64,000 bases of DNA from Draconibacterium sp. (GCA_016705335.1 JADIYN010000014.1:1-64000), one strand, 5' to 3'; shown: positions 28,629 through 38,684, counted from the first letter of the stretch. Translations and numbers: made by a program. The notes: generated by a model not told the origin, from the sequence alone.

Positions 28629-31487
28629 CTACAAAGCCCGTTTCTTACGGGCTTTTTTTATTCGTATTGTTTGATCGATTCCAATGCCGGATAATGCCAG
28701 TATCAGTAGAACAAAAAAATAGAAATCGTAACTAATGTAAAGGGGAGAATTATCTCCGATGCTTACAAATCCTAACCAATAATGAGGATGAGCTCTGCGG
28801 GAACTTACTGAATTAAGGTATTCAAGCTTTGCCAATCGCAATGATTCATCTTTTCGTTTTCCCTTTTTAATATTTTTATAAAATGATGTAATAATCTGAG
28901 TTCCGCTTTCATCTTCTACTTCCCACAATGACATAATTATTGCAGGGCATCCTGCATAAAGAAAACCACGTGCCAGGCTCATAATACCTTCACCTTTTTT
29001 CAACTGACCCGATCCAGTGTTGCAAGCGCTTAAAACAGTAAGTTTTGCATTTAATTTAAGATTATAAATATCTGCAGTATTTAGCATCCCGTTTTTTGTG
29101 GGATCTTCTGTGTCAAATTGGGTAAATGCAAAACTTGAATTGGCAGGTAAAGAATCATTAATAAATGCGTGCATGGCAAGGTGTAATATATCATATTTTT
29201 CAGCATTTTTCCTGAAATTATCTTCGGTGGCGTCTTCGCCACTAAAAACATCTGTCGAAATAATTTTTGAAATTTGAGAGACTTCTTTTTCCACCCCACG
29301 TAACGGAATAAGTGGATATTTTATATTTGAAATTTCTATAAATTCTCCATCCTTGTATACAGGGGCAAATGCTATTGTATTAATTTTATTTTTTTTGCCG
29401 GAAGGTATTTGATTGAAAAGCAAATTAACTGAGTTAGAGTAATTGATACAATATTTTCGAATTAAATAATCCAATTGGTTGAATTCTATATTTCTTGTGG
29501 TATCAGGTAAATTCTCAAGTAAAGCATCAAAAGGTATATAACTTAATTTTCCGTCAGGAATTATTGTAATATTCTTATTATTTAATCGATCTTTTAAGGG
29601 CAGAATTAATTGATTGTATAAAAGATTTGATGAAACGCAGAATTGTTTGGAATCTTCGTTTTTTGTAAACATGTATTCAGTATTGGACATGAATCTGAAC
29701 AAAAACTCAATTGAGGAAATAAAATCGACATTTAATTTTAGCTTGTTGAATTCAATATTATCGGAACTTATAACGAATGTATATAATTCATGAATTGAAT
29801 CTGTTTCATTAAAAACGTATTCTAAAATTACTTCACCTTTATTTAGCTTAAGCTGAATGACTTTTAATGAAAGCATTGAATTTGAGTATTTTAGATTGTA
29901 AAAATCTTTATAATCAGTTTCAATATGTCGTTGTAATTCCTCTCTGTCACGATTGGCTGCGAAAAGTTCGTTAGTATATTCTTTAATTAAAATGCTGTCA
30001 GGATAGATGCTATTTTTTTCATTATTTAATTTTTCAGAATAGATAGTAATACTGCTGTTTAATTTGTATTCAAGATTGAGTAAACTGTCGGGGACAAGGC
30101 TGTTCTTTAGTGCAAGCTGATTTGAAATTTTATCGAAAAGAGAACTGCTTTTTAAACGTTCAGCATTTTGAAACGCCAGTTCAAGGTATTTGAAATCCTT
30201 TGTTATTGAGTATGCGATATAAGAAATATCAATAATCCGGTTAAACGTAGCATATTCAAGTGTATTTAATTCTATTTTACTTTTATCGTCTGATATTGCT
30301 TTTCGTGCCCTTTGAATCAATGAACCTACAACCTGATAGTTATCAATAGCCTGCATCATCGATTCAGTTAAAACGGGTTTATCATTCGTTTGTTCTATTT
30401 TGGCAAGTTCGTTATAATTGTCAGCTATAAGCTTAAGAAGCACAATACATTCTTTTATCGAAAGCAGATTATTCAATTCCAATGTATTAACCGCTTGGTA
30501 ATTTTCTGTGAAATTAAGTGGAATTAATCCTTTCTTGAACCAATTTATTGCCTCCTGTAAATTTTTATTTCTTTGATTTTTAAAAGATTCGATGTTTTGG
30601 GTTGCAACCGGCATATTGTTTAAAATTAAGCCTTTTATTTTGTAATATTCAGACAAAACCATTCCATTAACAGGTTTCATTTGCTGAATAATTAAATAAG
30701 CTTTTTCCAGAACCTCTTCAGCATTAGATAGTTGATCGATGGAAATGAGAAAATTGGAATAGTTTATATAAGAAATAGCAATATCTATACTATTCGGTTC
30801 ATAGATTGAAAGTGTCAAATCAAGTGCTTTCTGGTAGTTATGTTTTGATTTTATTATATCGCCCTGTATCTGATAAATAAAGGCCAGAAGTTCATAATAC
30901 GATTTCTTGTCTTCGATGTAAGAATGATTTATATTGTTGTTAATCAGTTCAATCGCTTTATTGTAATTGTTCGTTATATAATAAATCTCAGCAATATTAT
31001 AATTAATTCTTGCTATATCTTCTTGTGGAGCGTTCAACTCTGTAACTGAAAGGGTTAAAGCCTGGTTAAAATATTGTAGTGCTTTATCAAAATCAAGTTT
31101 AAATCGATATGTAATCCCTATGTTATTATACAATAAGGTCATCGATTTAAAAGGATAATTTTTGCTAATAAATATTGGTGTTCAGCTAAATTGTAATTTT
31201 GAATAGCAAGATCAAGTTGTCCCATTCGTCCGTATATAATACCAATTCCTAAATATGTACTTGCAAGCTTTTCGCTTTACTTCCCCAAAGGTTTTTTCTA
31301 ATATTTAAGGAAACATAAAAGAATCAAGTGCTTGAGAAATTAATCCATTTTGAAATAGCTGAATGGCATTTCTGTTTAAATTGATTACATGTATACTGTC
31401 TGAAAAATTATTATGTTTTTGACCTGGACAGATAAAGGATATTAACAATAAGAAAGAGAGATATATAGACTTGTTAAATAAGTTCAT
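28629..31487 (-). CDS. Exported, membrane-anchored TPR-CHAT protease (frameshifted)
   Basis: About 950 residues over at least three indels near 31150-31310. A signal peptide (MNLFNKSIYLSFLLLISFIC) is followed by many TPR hairpins (YNNIGITYRFKLDFDKALQYF, INYNIAEIYYITNNYNKAIEL) and then a C-terminal CHAT caspase-like domain. The catalytic His lies in ILHLAMHAF (codon 29169-29171) and the catalytic Cys in LSACNTGSG (codon 29022-29024). A final transmembrane helix (FYFFVLLILALSGIGI) and a basic tail follow. It should face the periplasm, tethered to the inner membrane. CHAT proteins are peptidases regulated by their TPR arms. Its gene converges on the sigma operon and diverges from the small peptide gene. 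Confidence 0.88.
28633..28659 (+). terminator. Terminator of the sigma operon inside the CHAT 3' end
   Basis: AAAGCCCGT, loop TTCTT, ACGGGCTTT then a T run, on the plus strand. The stem also encodes the last codons of the CHAT protein (ARKKRAL). Confidence 0.85.
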
Positions 31488-31541
31488 TTATGATTGTTTT
31501 TAGTAAGGCAATTTAAAAAGAATTTCATTTTTATTTTTTAA

Positions 31542-31571
31542 AAGGGTTACCTTTTTTACGATTTAAGAATA
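31542..31571 (+). promoter_or_regulatory. Shared element B: putative promoter of the peptide gene
   Basis: AAGGGTTACCTTTTT at 31542-31556 is followed by GAATA at 31567-31571, with the same 15-bp spacing after CC as at the sigma gene. It lies 50 bp before the peptide ATG. The core AAAGG-GTTA-CCTTT is an imperfect palindrome, so it might also serve the divergent CHAT gene. Confidence 0.6.
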
Positions 31572-31620
31572 TATATACAGAATGTGTGTTTATTAAGTTT
31601 TACAAATTATTTTATTTATC

Positions 31621-31776
31621 ATGAAAAATTTATTGGGAAATTTCAAATCAAGAGAATTTAGCGTAAACAGTGTTGAGTTTTTAAACGAAAGTGAAATGCA
31701 ACAGATTCGCGGTGGTGGTGTTGTACCAAAACCAACTTCAAGACCACGTGAAATTTTTGATGAAACAGAGCAATAG
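31621..31776 (+). CDS. 51-residue peptide with double-glycine-type leader
   Basis: ATG to TAG. Residues 21-32 read LNESEMQQIRGG, matching the L-x(2-3)-E-(L/M)-x-x-I-x-G-G leader seen in many Bacteroidota natural-product or secreted-peptide precursors. The leader would be cut after Gly32 (or Gly33), leaving about 19 residues rich in Pro, Arg and acidic residues (PKPTSRPREIFDETEQ at the end). There is no Cys, Ser/Cys-rich core or modifying enzyme nearby, so an unmodified exported peptide is plausible. An ABC peptidase-transporter is not in the window. The divergent neighbour is the TPR-CHAT protease, and the upstream region carries shared element B. Confidence 0.75.
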   Translation: MKNLLGNFKSREFSVNSVEFLNESEMQQIRGGGVVPKPTSRPREIFDETEQ

Positions 31777-32091
31777 TATTTTTTTCGATTTAATTATCTA
31801 TCTCTGCTTTTTTTCCAAGGTCAAAATCAATTTTTTAAGTTTAAATTATTGTTTTATTTTTATTGATAAAAACACTTGTTATGTTTAATAGGTGAATGAA
31901 TAAATTAAAACATTAATGTTAAATTCACAATTAAGATTACATAATAATTTTATAATGTGTATTCGTTAATTTTGAGTTGAAGATGAACATGATATAGTTT
32001 TTAAGCTATTTATGTGTTTATCAAATAATTTTAGGATTAATTAAAACACAAAATACAGACCCAATTAAGAATAAGATAAGTACATTCTACA
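31777..32091. other. Non-coding stretch downstream of the peptide gene
   Basis: About 315 AT-rich bases. I see no credible reading frame on either strand, no second peptide copy and no clear promoter. It ends in the terminator at 32092, so it may be a long 3' untranslated region. Confidence 0.5.
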
Positions 32092-32128
32092 GGGGATTAA
32101 AACATTAACCGTTTTATTCCCCTTTTTT
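32092..32128 (+). terminator. Terminator between peptide gene and rlmL
   Basis: GGGGATTAAAAC, loop ATTAACC, GTTTTATTCCCC with one mismatch, then six T on the plus strand. It ends transcription from the peptide side. Confidence 0.75.
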
Positions 32129-33272
32129 ATGACCTTTCATTTCGTTTTCCAATAAACATTTTGTATTTATTGAACTTGCATTTCAATGCACCATTGTATA
32201 AATCAAGCCGAATCTCAGGTTTTAAGCCCACATTCTTGAAACTTTCAACAGAAGAAGATAAAATCCATGCAGTACTTCCGGCATATTGATGTTTTAATCT
32301 TTCTCCCATCATTGCATATAAATCAGTTAAATCGCTTTCCTTCAATCTTTCACCGTAGGGTGGATTTATAATAATCATTCCATTTTCAAAGTCTGTTTGC
32401 AGATCTTTAAAGTCGGAAACCTGGAATTTAATTTTATTAAAAACAAGAGCACGACGTGCGTTGGTTTGAGCATTTAATAAATTACTTCCTGAAATATCAG
32501 AAGCAAAAATTCCATAATTAAATTCCTTTTTAACAGTTGATTTTTTAATGTCTTCAAAAAGGAGTTGATCAAAATCGTTCCAATTTTCAAATGCATAATT
32601 TTTTCTGAACCTGCCCGCCGGAATATTTTGTGCAATCATGGCAGCTTCGATTGGTAATGTTCCGGAGCCACACATCGGATCCATAAAATCGCTGTTTCCC
32701 GACCATCCGGCTAATTGTATCAAGCCGGATGCCAAAACCTCGTTTAATGGTGCTTCACCCTGATTCATTCTGTATCCCCGTTTATGAAGAGATTCGCCCG
32801 AACTATCAAGTGAAATGACACAGGTATCACCATGAATATGCAGGTCGATAACAATTTCAGGATTCTCTGTATCTACATTTGGACGTTTGCCAACTTTATT
32901 GCGGAAGTAATCAGCGATGGCATCTTTCGCTTTTAAAGAAGCGAACATTGAATTGGTAAAATCTTTCGAATTGCCAACTGTACTGTGAATAACAAAGCTT
33001 TGTTCAACCCCAAAATACTGCTGCCAGTCAAAGCTTTTGCATTTCAAATAAAACTGCTCTACATTTTTAAATTGGAAGAAATCAATTTCTTTTAAAACAC
33101 GCAAGGCAGTTCTTAAAAAATAGTTTGATTTGTATATTATTTTTAAGTCGCCCTCATAGAAAACCGCCCGATTTCCCAAGGTTATATTTTGCCCGCCAAT
33201 CGCCTTTATTTCATCTGCTAAAACATTTTCAAGACCAAATGAGGTTTTTGCAGCTAATCGAAAATTTTTCAA
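32127..33272 (-). CDS. rlmL: 23S rRNA guanine-N2 methyltransferase (THUMP + methylase)
   Basis: An intact 381-residue protein. The N-terminal THUMP-like RNA-binding region (MKNFRLAAKTSFGLENVLADEI, FVIHSTVGNSKDFTNS) is followed by a Rossmann methyltransferase of the UPF0020 family with DPMCGSGTLPIEAAMIA (AdoMet binding) and the catalytic NPPYGERL. It corresponds to the N-terminal half of E. coli RlmL, which methylates G2445; the RlmK part is absent, as is common. The symbol is used by homology to that half. Confidence 0.85.
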   Translation of the reverse strand: MKNFRLAAKTSFGLENVLADEIKAIGGQNITLGNRAVFYEGDLKIIYKSNYFLRTALRVLKEIDFFQFKNVEQFYLKCKSFDWQQYFGVEQSFVIHSTVGNSKDFTNSMFASLKAKDAIADYFRNKVGKRPNVDTENPEIVIDLHIHGDTCVISLDSSGESLHKRGYRMNQGEAPLNEVLASGLIQLAGWSGNSDFMDPMCGSGTLPIEAAMIAQNIPAGRFRKNYAFENWNDFDQLLFEDIKKSTVKKEFNYGIFASDISGSNLLNAQTNARRALVFNKIKFQVSDFKDLQTDFENGMIIINPPYGERLKESDLTDLYAMMGERLKHQYAGSTAWILSSSVESFKNVGLKPEIRLDLYNGALKCKFNKYKMFIGKRNERS

Positions 33273-33293
33273 TGTTTATTAATTTTTTTAATA

Positions 33294-34220
33294 TTAAATT
33301 CCTGCTCCGTGCGAAAAACTTGTTTCTTTTGCTTTCGATTGAACAACACGTGAATTTGGTGGCAAATCATTTGTAACCCACACGTTTCCACCAATTACCG
33401 ATCCTTTCCCGATAGTAACCCGACCTAAAATAGTTGCTCCGGCATATATTACAACATCGTCTTCCACAATAGGGTGGCGCGGAATACCTTTTATTGGATT
33501 CCCGTTTTCATCAAGCGGAAAGCTTTTTGCCCCCAAAGTTACCCCTTGATAAATTTTCACATTTTTTCCAATAATTGAAGTTGATCCAATTACTACACCT
33601 GTTCCATGATCTATTGTAAATTGTTCTCCAATTTCGGCCCTGGGATGAATATCAATTCCTGTTTCTCCATGTGCCATTTCCGAAATAAACCTTGGTATTA
33701 ATGGAACTTCAAGTTGCAGAAGTTTGTTGGCAACCCTGTAATTGGAAATTGCACGGATTGCCGGATAACAAAATATAACCTCACCCAGATTTCGTGCTGC
33801 CGGGTCGTTCAGATAAGTGGCCTCAACATCGGTAACCAAGCGGCGGCGTATTTCCGGTAGAAATTCAATAAATTCGAGCGCTGCCTGTTCTGCCTTACGT
33901 TGGTGTTTTTCAACTTTATTTATGCTGTTATCATAACATTCAAAGCACATTCCAGCAAGAATTTCCTCACTTAAAAGTCCGTAAAGTTCATCAACATAAA
34001 CTCCCATATAGTGTTGTGTGGTATTTGTGCGTAATGACGTATTCCCATAATAACCCGGGAAAAGTATTTCACGTACCAAATCAATTATTCTTTTCAGTTG
34101 GGTAATTGATGGCAAAGGTTCACCCATTTTATGCTGGTGACAAACAATTTGATAAGAACCTGGATCACTAAGTTTTTGAATTGTTTGGGATATTTTATTT
34201 TCAAAGTTGGTTGTTGTCAT
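33294..34220 (-). CDS. cysE: Serine O-acetyltransferase
   Basis: An intact 308-residue protein. An N-terminal helical domain is followed by left-handed beta-helix hexapeptide repeats with the SATase motif IDHGTGVVIGSTSIIGKNVKIYQGVTLGA and an insert loop before HPIVEDDVVIYAGATILG. It makes O-acetylserine from serine and acetyl-CoA, the first step of cysteine synthesis. The long N-terminus resembles the EpsC-type enzymes of anaerobes. No cysK lies nearby. Confidence 0.9.
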   Translation of the reverse strand: MTTTNFENKISQTIQKLSDPGSYQIVCHQHKMGEPLPSITQLKRIIDLVREILFPGYYGNTSLRTNTTQHYMGVYVDELYGLLSEEILAGMCFECYDNSINKVEKHQRKAEQAALEFIEFLPEIRRRLVTDVEATYLNDPAARNLGEVIFCYPAIRAISNYRVANKLLQLEVPLIPRFISEMAHGETGIDIHPRAEIGEQFTIDHGTGVVIGSTSIIGKNVKIYQGVTLGAKSFPLDENGNPIKGIPRHPIVEDDVVIYAGATILGRVTIGKGSVIGGNVWVTNDLPPNSRVVQSKAKETSFSHGAGI

Positions 34221-34306
34221 GTCAATTCGGAATATTAATTTTTAAAACTACATACTATTCTATTACTATGATAATTAAACATAGAATCATTGCACTTGTT
34301 GATGAT

Positions 34307-34858
34307 TTATTTCAATTCGGATAAAAAACGAAGTGCATTATTGAGTCTTGTTTCATTAGTTCCTTTTACTATTTTATAGTTAAAATTGAATTTGTTTATT
34401 TCCTCAATATATTTATTATGAAGTATTTTTCTGTTTTCTCCTCCATTTTCCCTAACCGGGTCAAACACCCAGGGTAAATCGATATCGCAAACCAAAAAAA
34501 GGTCAATCCTGGTTTTTTCAATTTCAAAAATTAGCCAGTTCGGAACTTTTTTATAAACAAATTCAAACCAAATTTTTGTTACGATTAACCATGTATCAAT
34601 AAAAATATATGGTGCATTGGATTTTGAAATTTTAGTAAACTGTTCGATTTGCATTTTCGCAATCTTTTCAACATCCGAAAAAGTATATTTTCCATTCAGA
34701 TTTTCAACATATTCGCGAGCAATTTCTGGCAGGAACGGTACACCAAAATAAGCAGCAAGTTGTTCAGTTAGTGTTGTTTTACCTGTTGATTCGGCACCGG
34801 TAATTACTATTATTTTAGGTTTGATTTTCAATTTTCCGATTTTAAATCTTTTTTCCAT
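34307..34858 (-). CDS. NadR-type ribosylnicotinamide kinase-like P-loop ATPase
   Basis: An intact 183-residue protein with a Walker A motif (ITGAESTGKTTLTEQLA), then LPEIAREYVENL and the conserved DIDLPWVFDPVRENGG that typify the kinase domain of NadR. It lacks the N-terminal nucleotidyltransferase domain of full NadR. Its start overlaps the pnuC end by 31 bp, so uptake of ribosylnicotinamide and its phosphorylation are coupled in NAD salvage. Confidence 0.85.
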   Translation of the reverse strand: MEKRFKIGKLKIKPKIIVITGAESTGKTTLTEQLAAYFGVPFLPEIAREYVENLNGKYTFSDVEKIAKMQIEQFTKISKSNAPYIFIDTWLIVTKIWFEFVYKKVPNWLIFEIEKTRIDLFLVCDIDLPWVFDPVRENGGENRKILHNKYIEEINKFNFNYKIVKGTNETRLNNALRFLSELK

Positions 34859-35428
34859 TCAAAATAACCAAAAAATGCCATAACTGTGTAAACAGCAAAA
34901 AGAATAACAGTTGGCCAAAGACTTTTATAAATATAAAGCCCAACTGAAGCAAAATCAACGAAAATCCAAATTATCCAGTTTTCAATATATTTTCGAGCCA
35001 GCATCCAGGTTGCTACTATACTAAATGATGTTGTCAAAGCATCCATGAATGGAACATCGGAATCAGAAAATTTGACTAAAATAAACAGGATTGACAAATA
35101 AATCATTACAGAAATTACACCGATTTGTATCCACAGTTTTTTGTTAATTACCCGAACCGGAAGTTGAGACTTGTTGTCGGTGTTTTTCCCTTTTAACCAG
35201 TAAAACCAGCCGTAAATACTGATTGCAACATAGTAGAATTGTAATCCCATTGCAGCATAAAGTGCCGATTTAAAAAACACAATAATGTAAATGGCTGAGG
35301 TTAAAATACCTGTTGGCCATGTAAATATGTTTTGCCTTATTGAAAAGCGAATATATAAAATGCCAAGAATGGCTCCCAGTAATTCAATTTCTATTGACCA
35401 GGAGCCAATCGGTTGCAGATTGCACCAT
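34828..35428 (-). CDS. pnuC: PnuC-type nicotinamide riboside transporter (probable 5' frameshift)
   Basis: About 200 residues with seven hydrophobic helices. The PnuC signature is split by the presumed indel: IRQNIFTWPTGILTSAIYI before it, then VAISIYGWFYW. The conserved part has no ATG in frame. The best start is the ATG at 35428, three bases past the S41 gene's stop, with a single-base loss near 35400 joining the frames. It stops at TGA inside the start region of the NadR-type kinase, forming a salvage operon. It moves nicotinamide riboside across the inner membrane by facilitated diffusion, driven by the kinase. Confidence 0.85.
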
Positions 35429-35430
35429 AA

Positions 35431-37061
35431 TTAATGCTGTGTAGAAACTAAAAGGTTGTTGTAATTTTTTTGGTTTTCGATGACTCTTAATGCTTCAATA
35501 ACAGCTTCATCATCATTGTAATAAATTTTATAAAAATCATCTCGCGAATATATGTCCCTGGCAATAATTGCTTTTATTTCCTTTTTTAAATCAGCTTTTC
35601 CAAACAAAAGGCTTTCTTCATTTTTCTCAATACCGTCTTTTATGCCGGTTTCCACTATATCCGAAATCATTTTCTCCGATATTTCATATTTCGCATTAAA
35701 GTCTTTAAAATCAGGATATTTTGATTTGATTTCGTTTCGGTTTTGGTCAATATACTCAAGAGCAAAATTGTAAATAATGTTGTTTCTACGCAATTTATTT
35801 ATATAACTGTAGTGAACGGAAGTATCAAGCGGTATAAAAATGTCAGGCATAACACCGCCACCACCATGAACAGTCCTTCCGTTTAGAAGTGTTTTGTATG
35901 TTATCGAATCAGAAAATATGATGCTGTCGGCATTGAACATTTCCCCGCTTAAAATGCGATTTTCATAATCCTTCCGATATTCACTTACACCTTCGTCGTA
36001 AGGTTTTTGAATGCACCTTCCGCTTGGTGTATAATAATGTGCTGTAGTTAATCGTACCATTGAGCCATCGGTTAAATAATAGGGTTTTTGTACCAACCCT
36101 TTCCAAATGTACGACGACCAATTATAATTCCACGGTCCCAATCCTGAATTGCACCGGCAACAATTTCACTTGCTGATGCCGATGACTCATCAACCAATAC
36201 AACAAGGTTCCCTTTTTTGAATTCTCCGCTTGACGATGCCTTGTATTCACGTTTTGGCTCGTTTAAACCGCTAGTGTACACAACTAGTTCATCGTTGTTT
36301 AAAAACTGTTCTGAAATTTCGATAGCTGTATTTAAATAGCCACCGCCATTTCCGCGTAAATCCAAAATCAGGTTCTGAATATTTTGAAGTTTTAAATCCT
36401 TCATTGCTTCAATAAATTCATCGTTAGTTGTTGCAGAAAATTTATTAAGCTTGATCAACCCGGTGCTTTTATTTATCATGTAAGACGCATCGAGACTGAA
36501 GATTGGTATTTTGTCGCGGATAATGGTAAAGTCAAGCAAATCGGGAGCATGTTTGCGTAATACTTTTAGTTCGACTTTGGTACCTTTATCGCCCCGCAAC
36601 AAATCAAACACATCGCTGTTTTTCAAACCTGTTCCGGCTATATTTTTATTGTCAACTTCAATAATCCTGTCACCGGCCATAAGTCCAACTTTTTCAGATG
36701 GTCCACCAGAAATTGTAGTTAAAACCAACAAAGTATCTTTAAATATATTGAAAGAAATACCAATTCCTTCAAAATTACCCACAAGCGGCTCGTTCATTTT
36801 ATCTACTTCGTCTTTCGACATGTAAACTGAATGCGGATCCAACTCGCTTAACACACTCACAATTGCTTTCTCTGTAACTTCTTCAATATTAACTGAGTCA
36901 ACATAATAGCTGTCAATTAATCGCAATAATCTTCCAAATTTAAGTTGGTTTTGCTGAACCGATTCCTGTGCCGAAACAATTGTGGACGGTAAAGTAAACA
37001 TAACAGAAAGCAATAATAAGATTCCAATATTTTTATATTTTCCAATAATTTTTTTATCCAT
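35431..37061 (-). CDS. S41 C-terminal processing peptidase with PDZ domain (one frameshift)
   Basis: About 543 residues. A signal peptide (to IVSAQ) is followed by a PDZ domain (NFEGIGISFN, AGDRIIEVDNKNIAGTGL) and then the S41 serine protease core with LILDLRGNGGGYLNTA and the catalytic Ser of ESSASASEIVAGAIQDWDR plus Lys of GRRTFGKG. The frame breaks near 36100, where a TT run should be TTT; repair gives RRTFGKGLVQKPYYLTDG. CtpA-type proteases trim periplasmic or outer-membrane substrates. I start it at MDKKIIGK rather than the Met 23 codons upstream because that begins the signal peptide. It is downstream of guaA on the same strand. Confidence 0.9.
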
Positions 37062-37154
37062 CAGTTTATTTTTTTTGAATTCTATAAATACTGCAGTACA
37101 ATTTCCAGACCAGTTTAATAAATCAGACAATCAGTAGATTATATATCCTAACAA

Positions 37155-38684
37155 CTATTCCCACTCAATTGTTGCAGGTGGTTTAGAACTGATATCGTAC
37201 ACAACACGGTTTATCCCTTTAACCTTATTAATGATTTCGTTTGACATTTTGGCAAGAAAATCATAAGGCAGATGTACCCAATCGGCTGTCATTCCATCAG
37301 TAGAAGCCACTGCCCTCAAGGCAACTGTAAATTCATAAGTGCGTTCATCGCCCATTACACCAACCGACTGAACAGGCAGTAACATTACACCAGCCTGCCA
37401 AACTTTGTCATACAAATTCCAATTTTTTAAACCGTTGATAAAAATGGTATCTGCTTCCTGTAATAGCCTGACTTTTTCCGGAGTTACATCGCTTAAAATC
37501 CTGATTCCCAAACCAGGACCCGGGAAAGGATGACGGCCCAAAAGTTCAGGTTTGATATTTAATGCTGCACCCACCCGCCGAACTTCATCTTTAAAAAGTA
37601 AACGAAGTGGTTCAACAATTTTCAGGTTCATTTTTTCAGGTAATCCACCTACATTGTGATGCGATTTTATGGTTGCCGATGGGCCATTTACCGAAACAGA
37701 TTCAATTACATCAGGGTAAATAGTTCCCTGTGCAAGCCATTTTACATCCTGTATTTTATGCGCTTCTTCGTCAAAAACTTCGATGAAATTATTACCAATT
37801 GCTTTTCTTTTTTTCTCGGGGTCGGTAATTCCTTTCAGATCGTCATAAAATTTTTGTTTTGCATCGACTCCAATTACGTTCAGCCCCATGTATTTATATG
37901 AATTCAGTACATCTTCAAATTCATTTTTCCGAAGTAATCCGTTATCGACAAAAATACAGGTGAGGTTTTTGCCAATTGCCCTGTGGAGCAAAACGCCAGC
38001 AACCGAAGAATCAACTCCACCTGATAAACCAAGCACCACTTTATCGTTTCCAAGTTTTTGTTTTAAGCCGGCAACTGTGGTTTCAATAAACGAATCCGGT
38101 GTCCAGTTTTGCTGGCATCCGCAAATGTCAGACACAAAGTTCTCGAGTAACTGTAATCCTTCGGTAGTGTGATATACTTCAGGGTGAAATTGTATTCCCC
38201 AACTTTGTTCATCATCAATTTTAAAAGCTGCAAAATTAACATCTTCAGTTGATGCCACTACTTTGTATGTTTTTGGCATTGTAACAATTGTGTCGCCATG
38301 CGACATCCAAACCTGCGTGTGTAGTTTGATATTTTTGAAAAGTATGCAATCGTGGTCGATGTAACCTAAATTAGCCCGGCCATATTCGCGGCTGTTTGAA
38401 GGTGCAACTTCGCCGCCAAAAAAATGTGCCATATACTGAGCGCCGTAACAAACGCCAAGAACCGGTATTTTTCCTTTAATTTCCGATAAATCAAGTTTTG
38501 GAGCATCTTTGTCGCGCACTGAAAACGGGCTTCCTGAAAGTATCACCCCCTTTACGTTTTCATCGATTTTCGGAAAATGATTGAATGGATGAATTTCACA
38601 ATAAACATTTAATTCGCGCACTTTACGACCAATCAACTGAGTATATTGAGAGCCAAAATCGAGGATCAGGATTTTTTCTTGCAT
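37155..38684 (-). CDS. guaA: GMP synthase (glutamine-hydrolysing)
   Basis: An intact 509-residue enzyme making GMP from XMP, glutamine and ATP. The N-terminal glutamine amidotransferase domain has the nucleophile Cys79 in LGVCYGAQ and the GIQFHPEV His-Glu pair. The ATP-pyrophosphatase domain has the P-loop GLSGGVDSSVAG. The C-terminal dimerisation domain ends in SSKPPATIEWE. Size and order are normal for the family. Confidence 0.97.
   Translation of the reverse strand: MQEKILILDFGSQYTQLIGRKVRELNVYCEIHPFNHFPKIDENVKGVILSGSPFSVRDKDAPKLDLSEIKGKIPVLGVCYGAQYMAHFFGGEVAPSNSREYGRANLGYIDHDCILFKNIKLHTQVWMSHGDTIVTMPKTYKVVASTEDVNFAAFKIDDEQSWGIQFHPEVYHTTEGLQLLENFVSDICGCQQNWTPDSFIETTVAGLKQKLGNDKVVLGLSGGVDSSVAGVLLHRAIGKNLTCIFVDNGLLRKNEFEDVLNSYKYMGLNVIGVDAKQKFYDDLKGITDPEKKRKAIGNNFIEVFDEEAHKIQDVKWLAQGTIYPDVIESVSVNGPSATIKSHHNVGGLPEKMNLKIVEPLRLLFKDEVRRVGAALNIKPELLGRHPFPGPGLGIRILSDVTPEKVRLLQEADTIFINGLKNWNLYDKVWQAGVMLLPVQSVGVMGDERTYEFTVALRAVASTDGMTADWVHLPYDFLAKMSNEIINKVKGINRVVYDISSKPPATIEWE

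Noticed and set aside
26488..31487. A CRISPR type III-E-like (Craspase) locus, because TPR-CHAT and a sigma factor occur together
   Set aside because: There are no CRISPR repeats, no cas genes and no Csx30-like protein, and this CHAT protein has a signal peptide and a membrane anchor.
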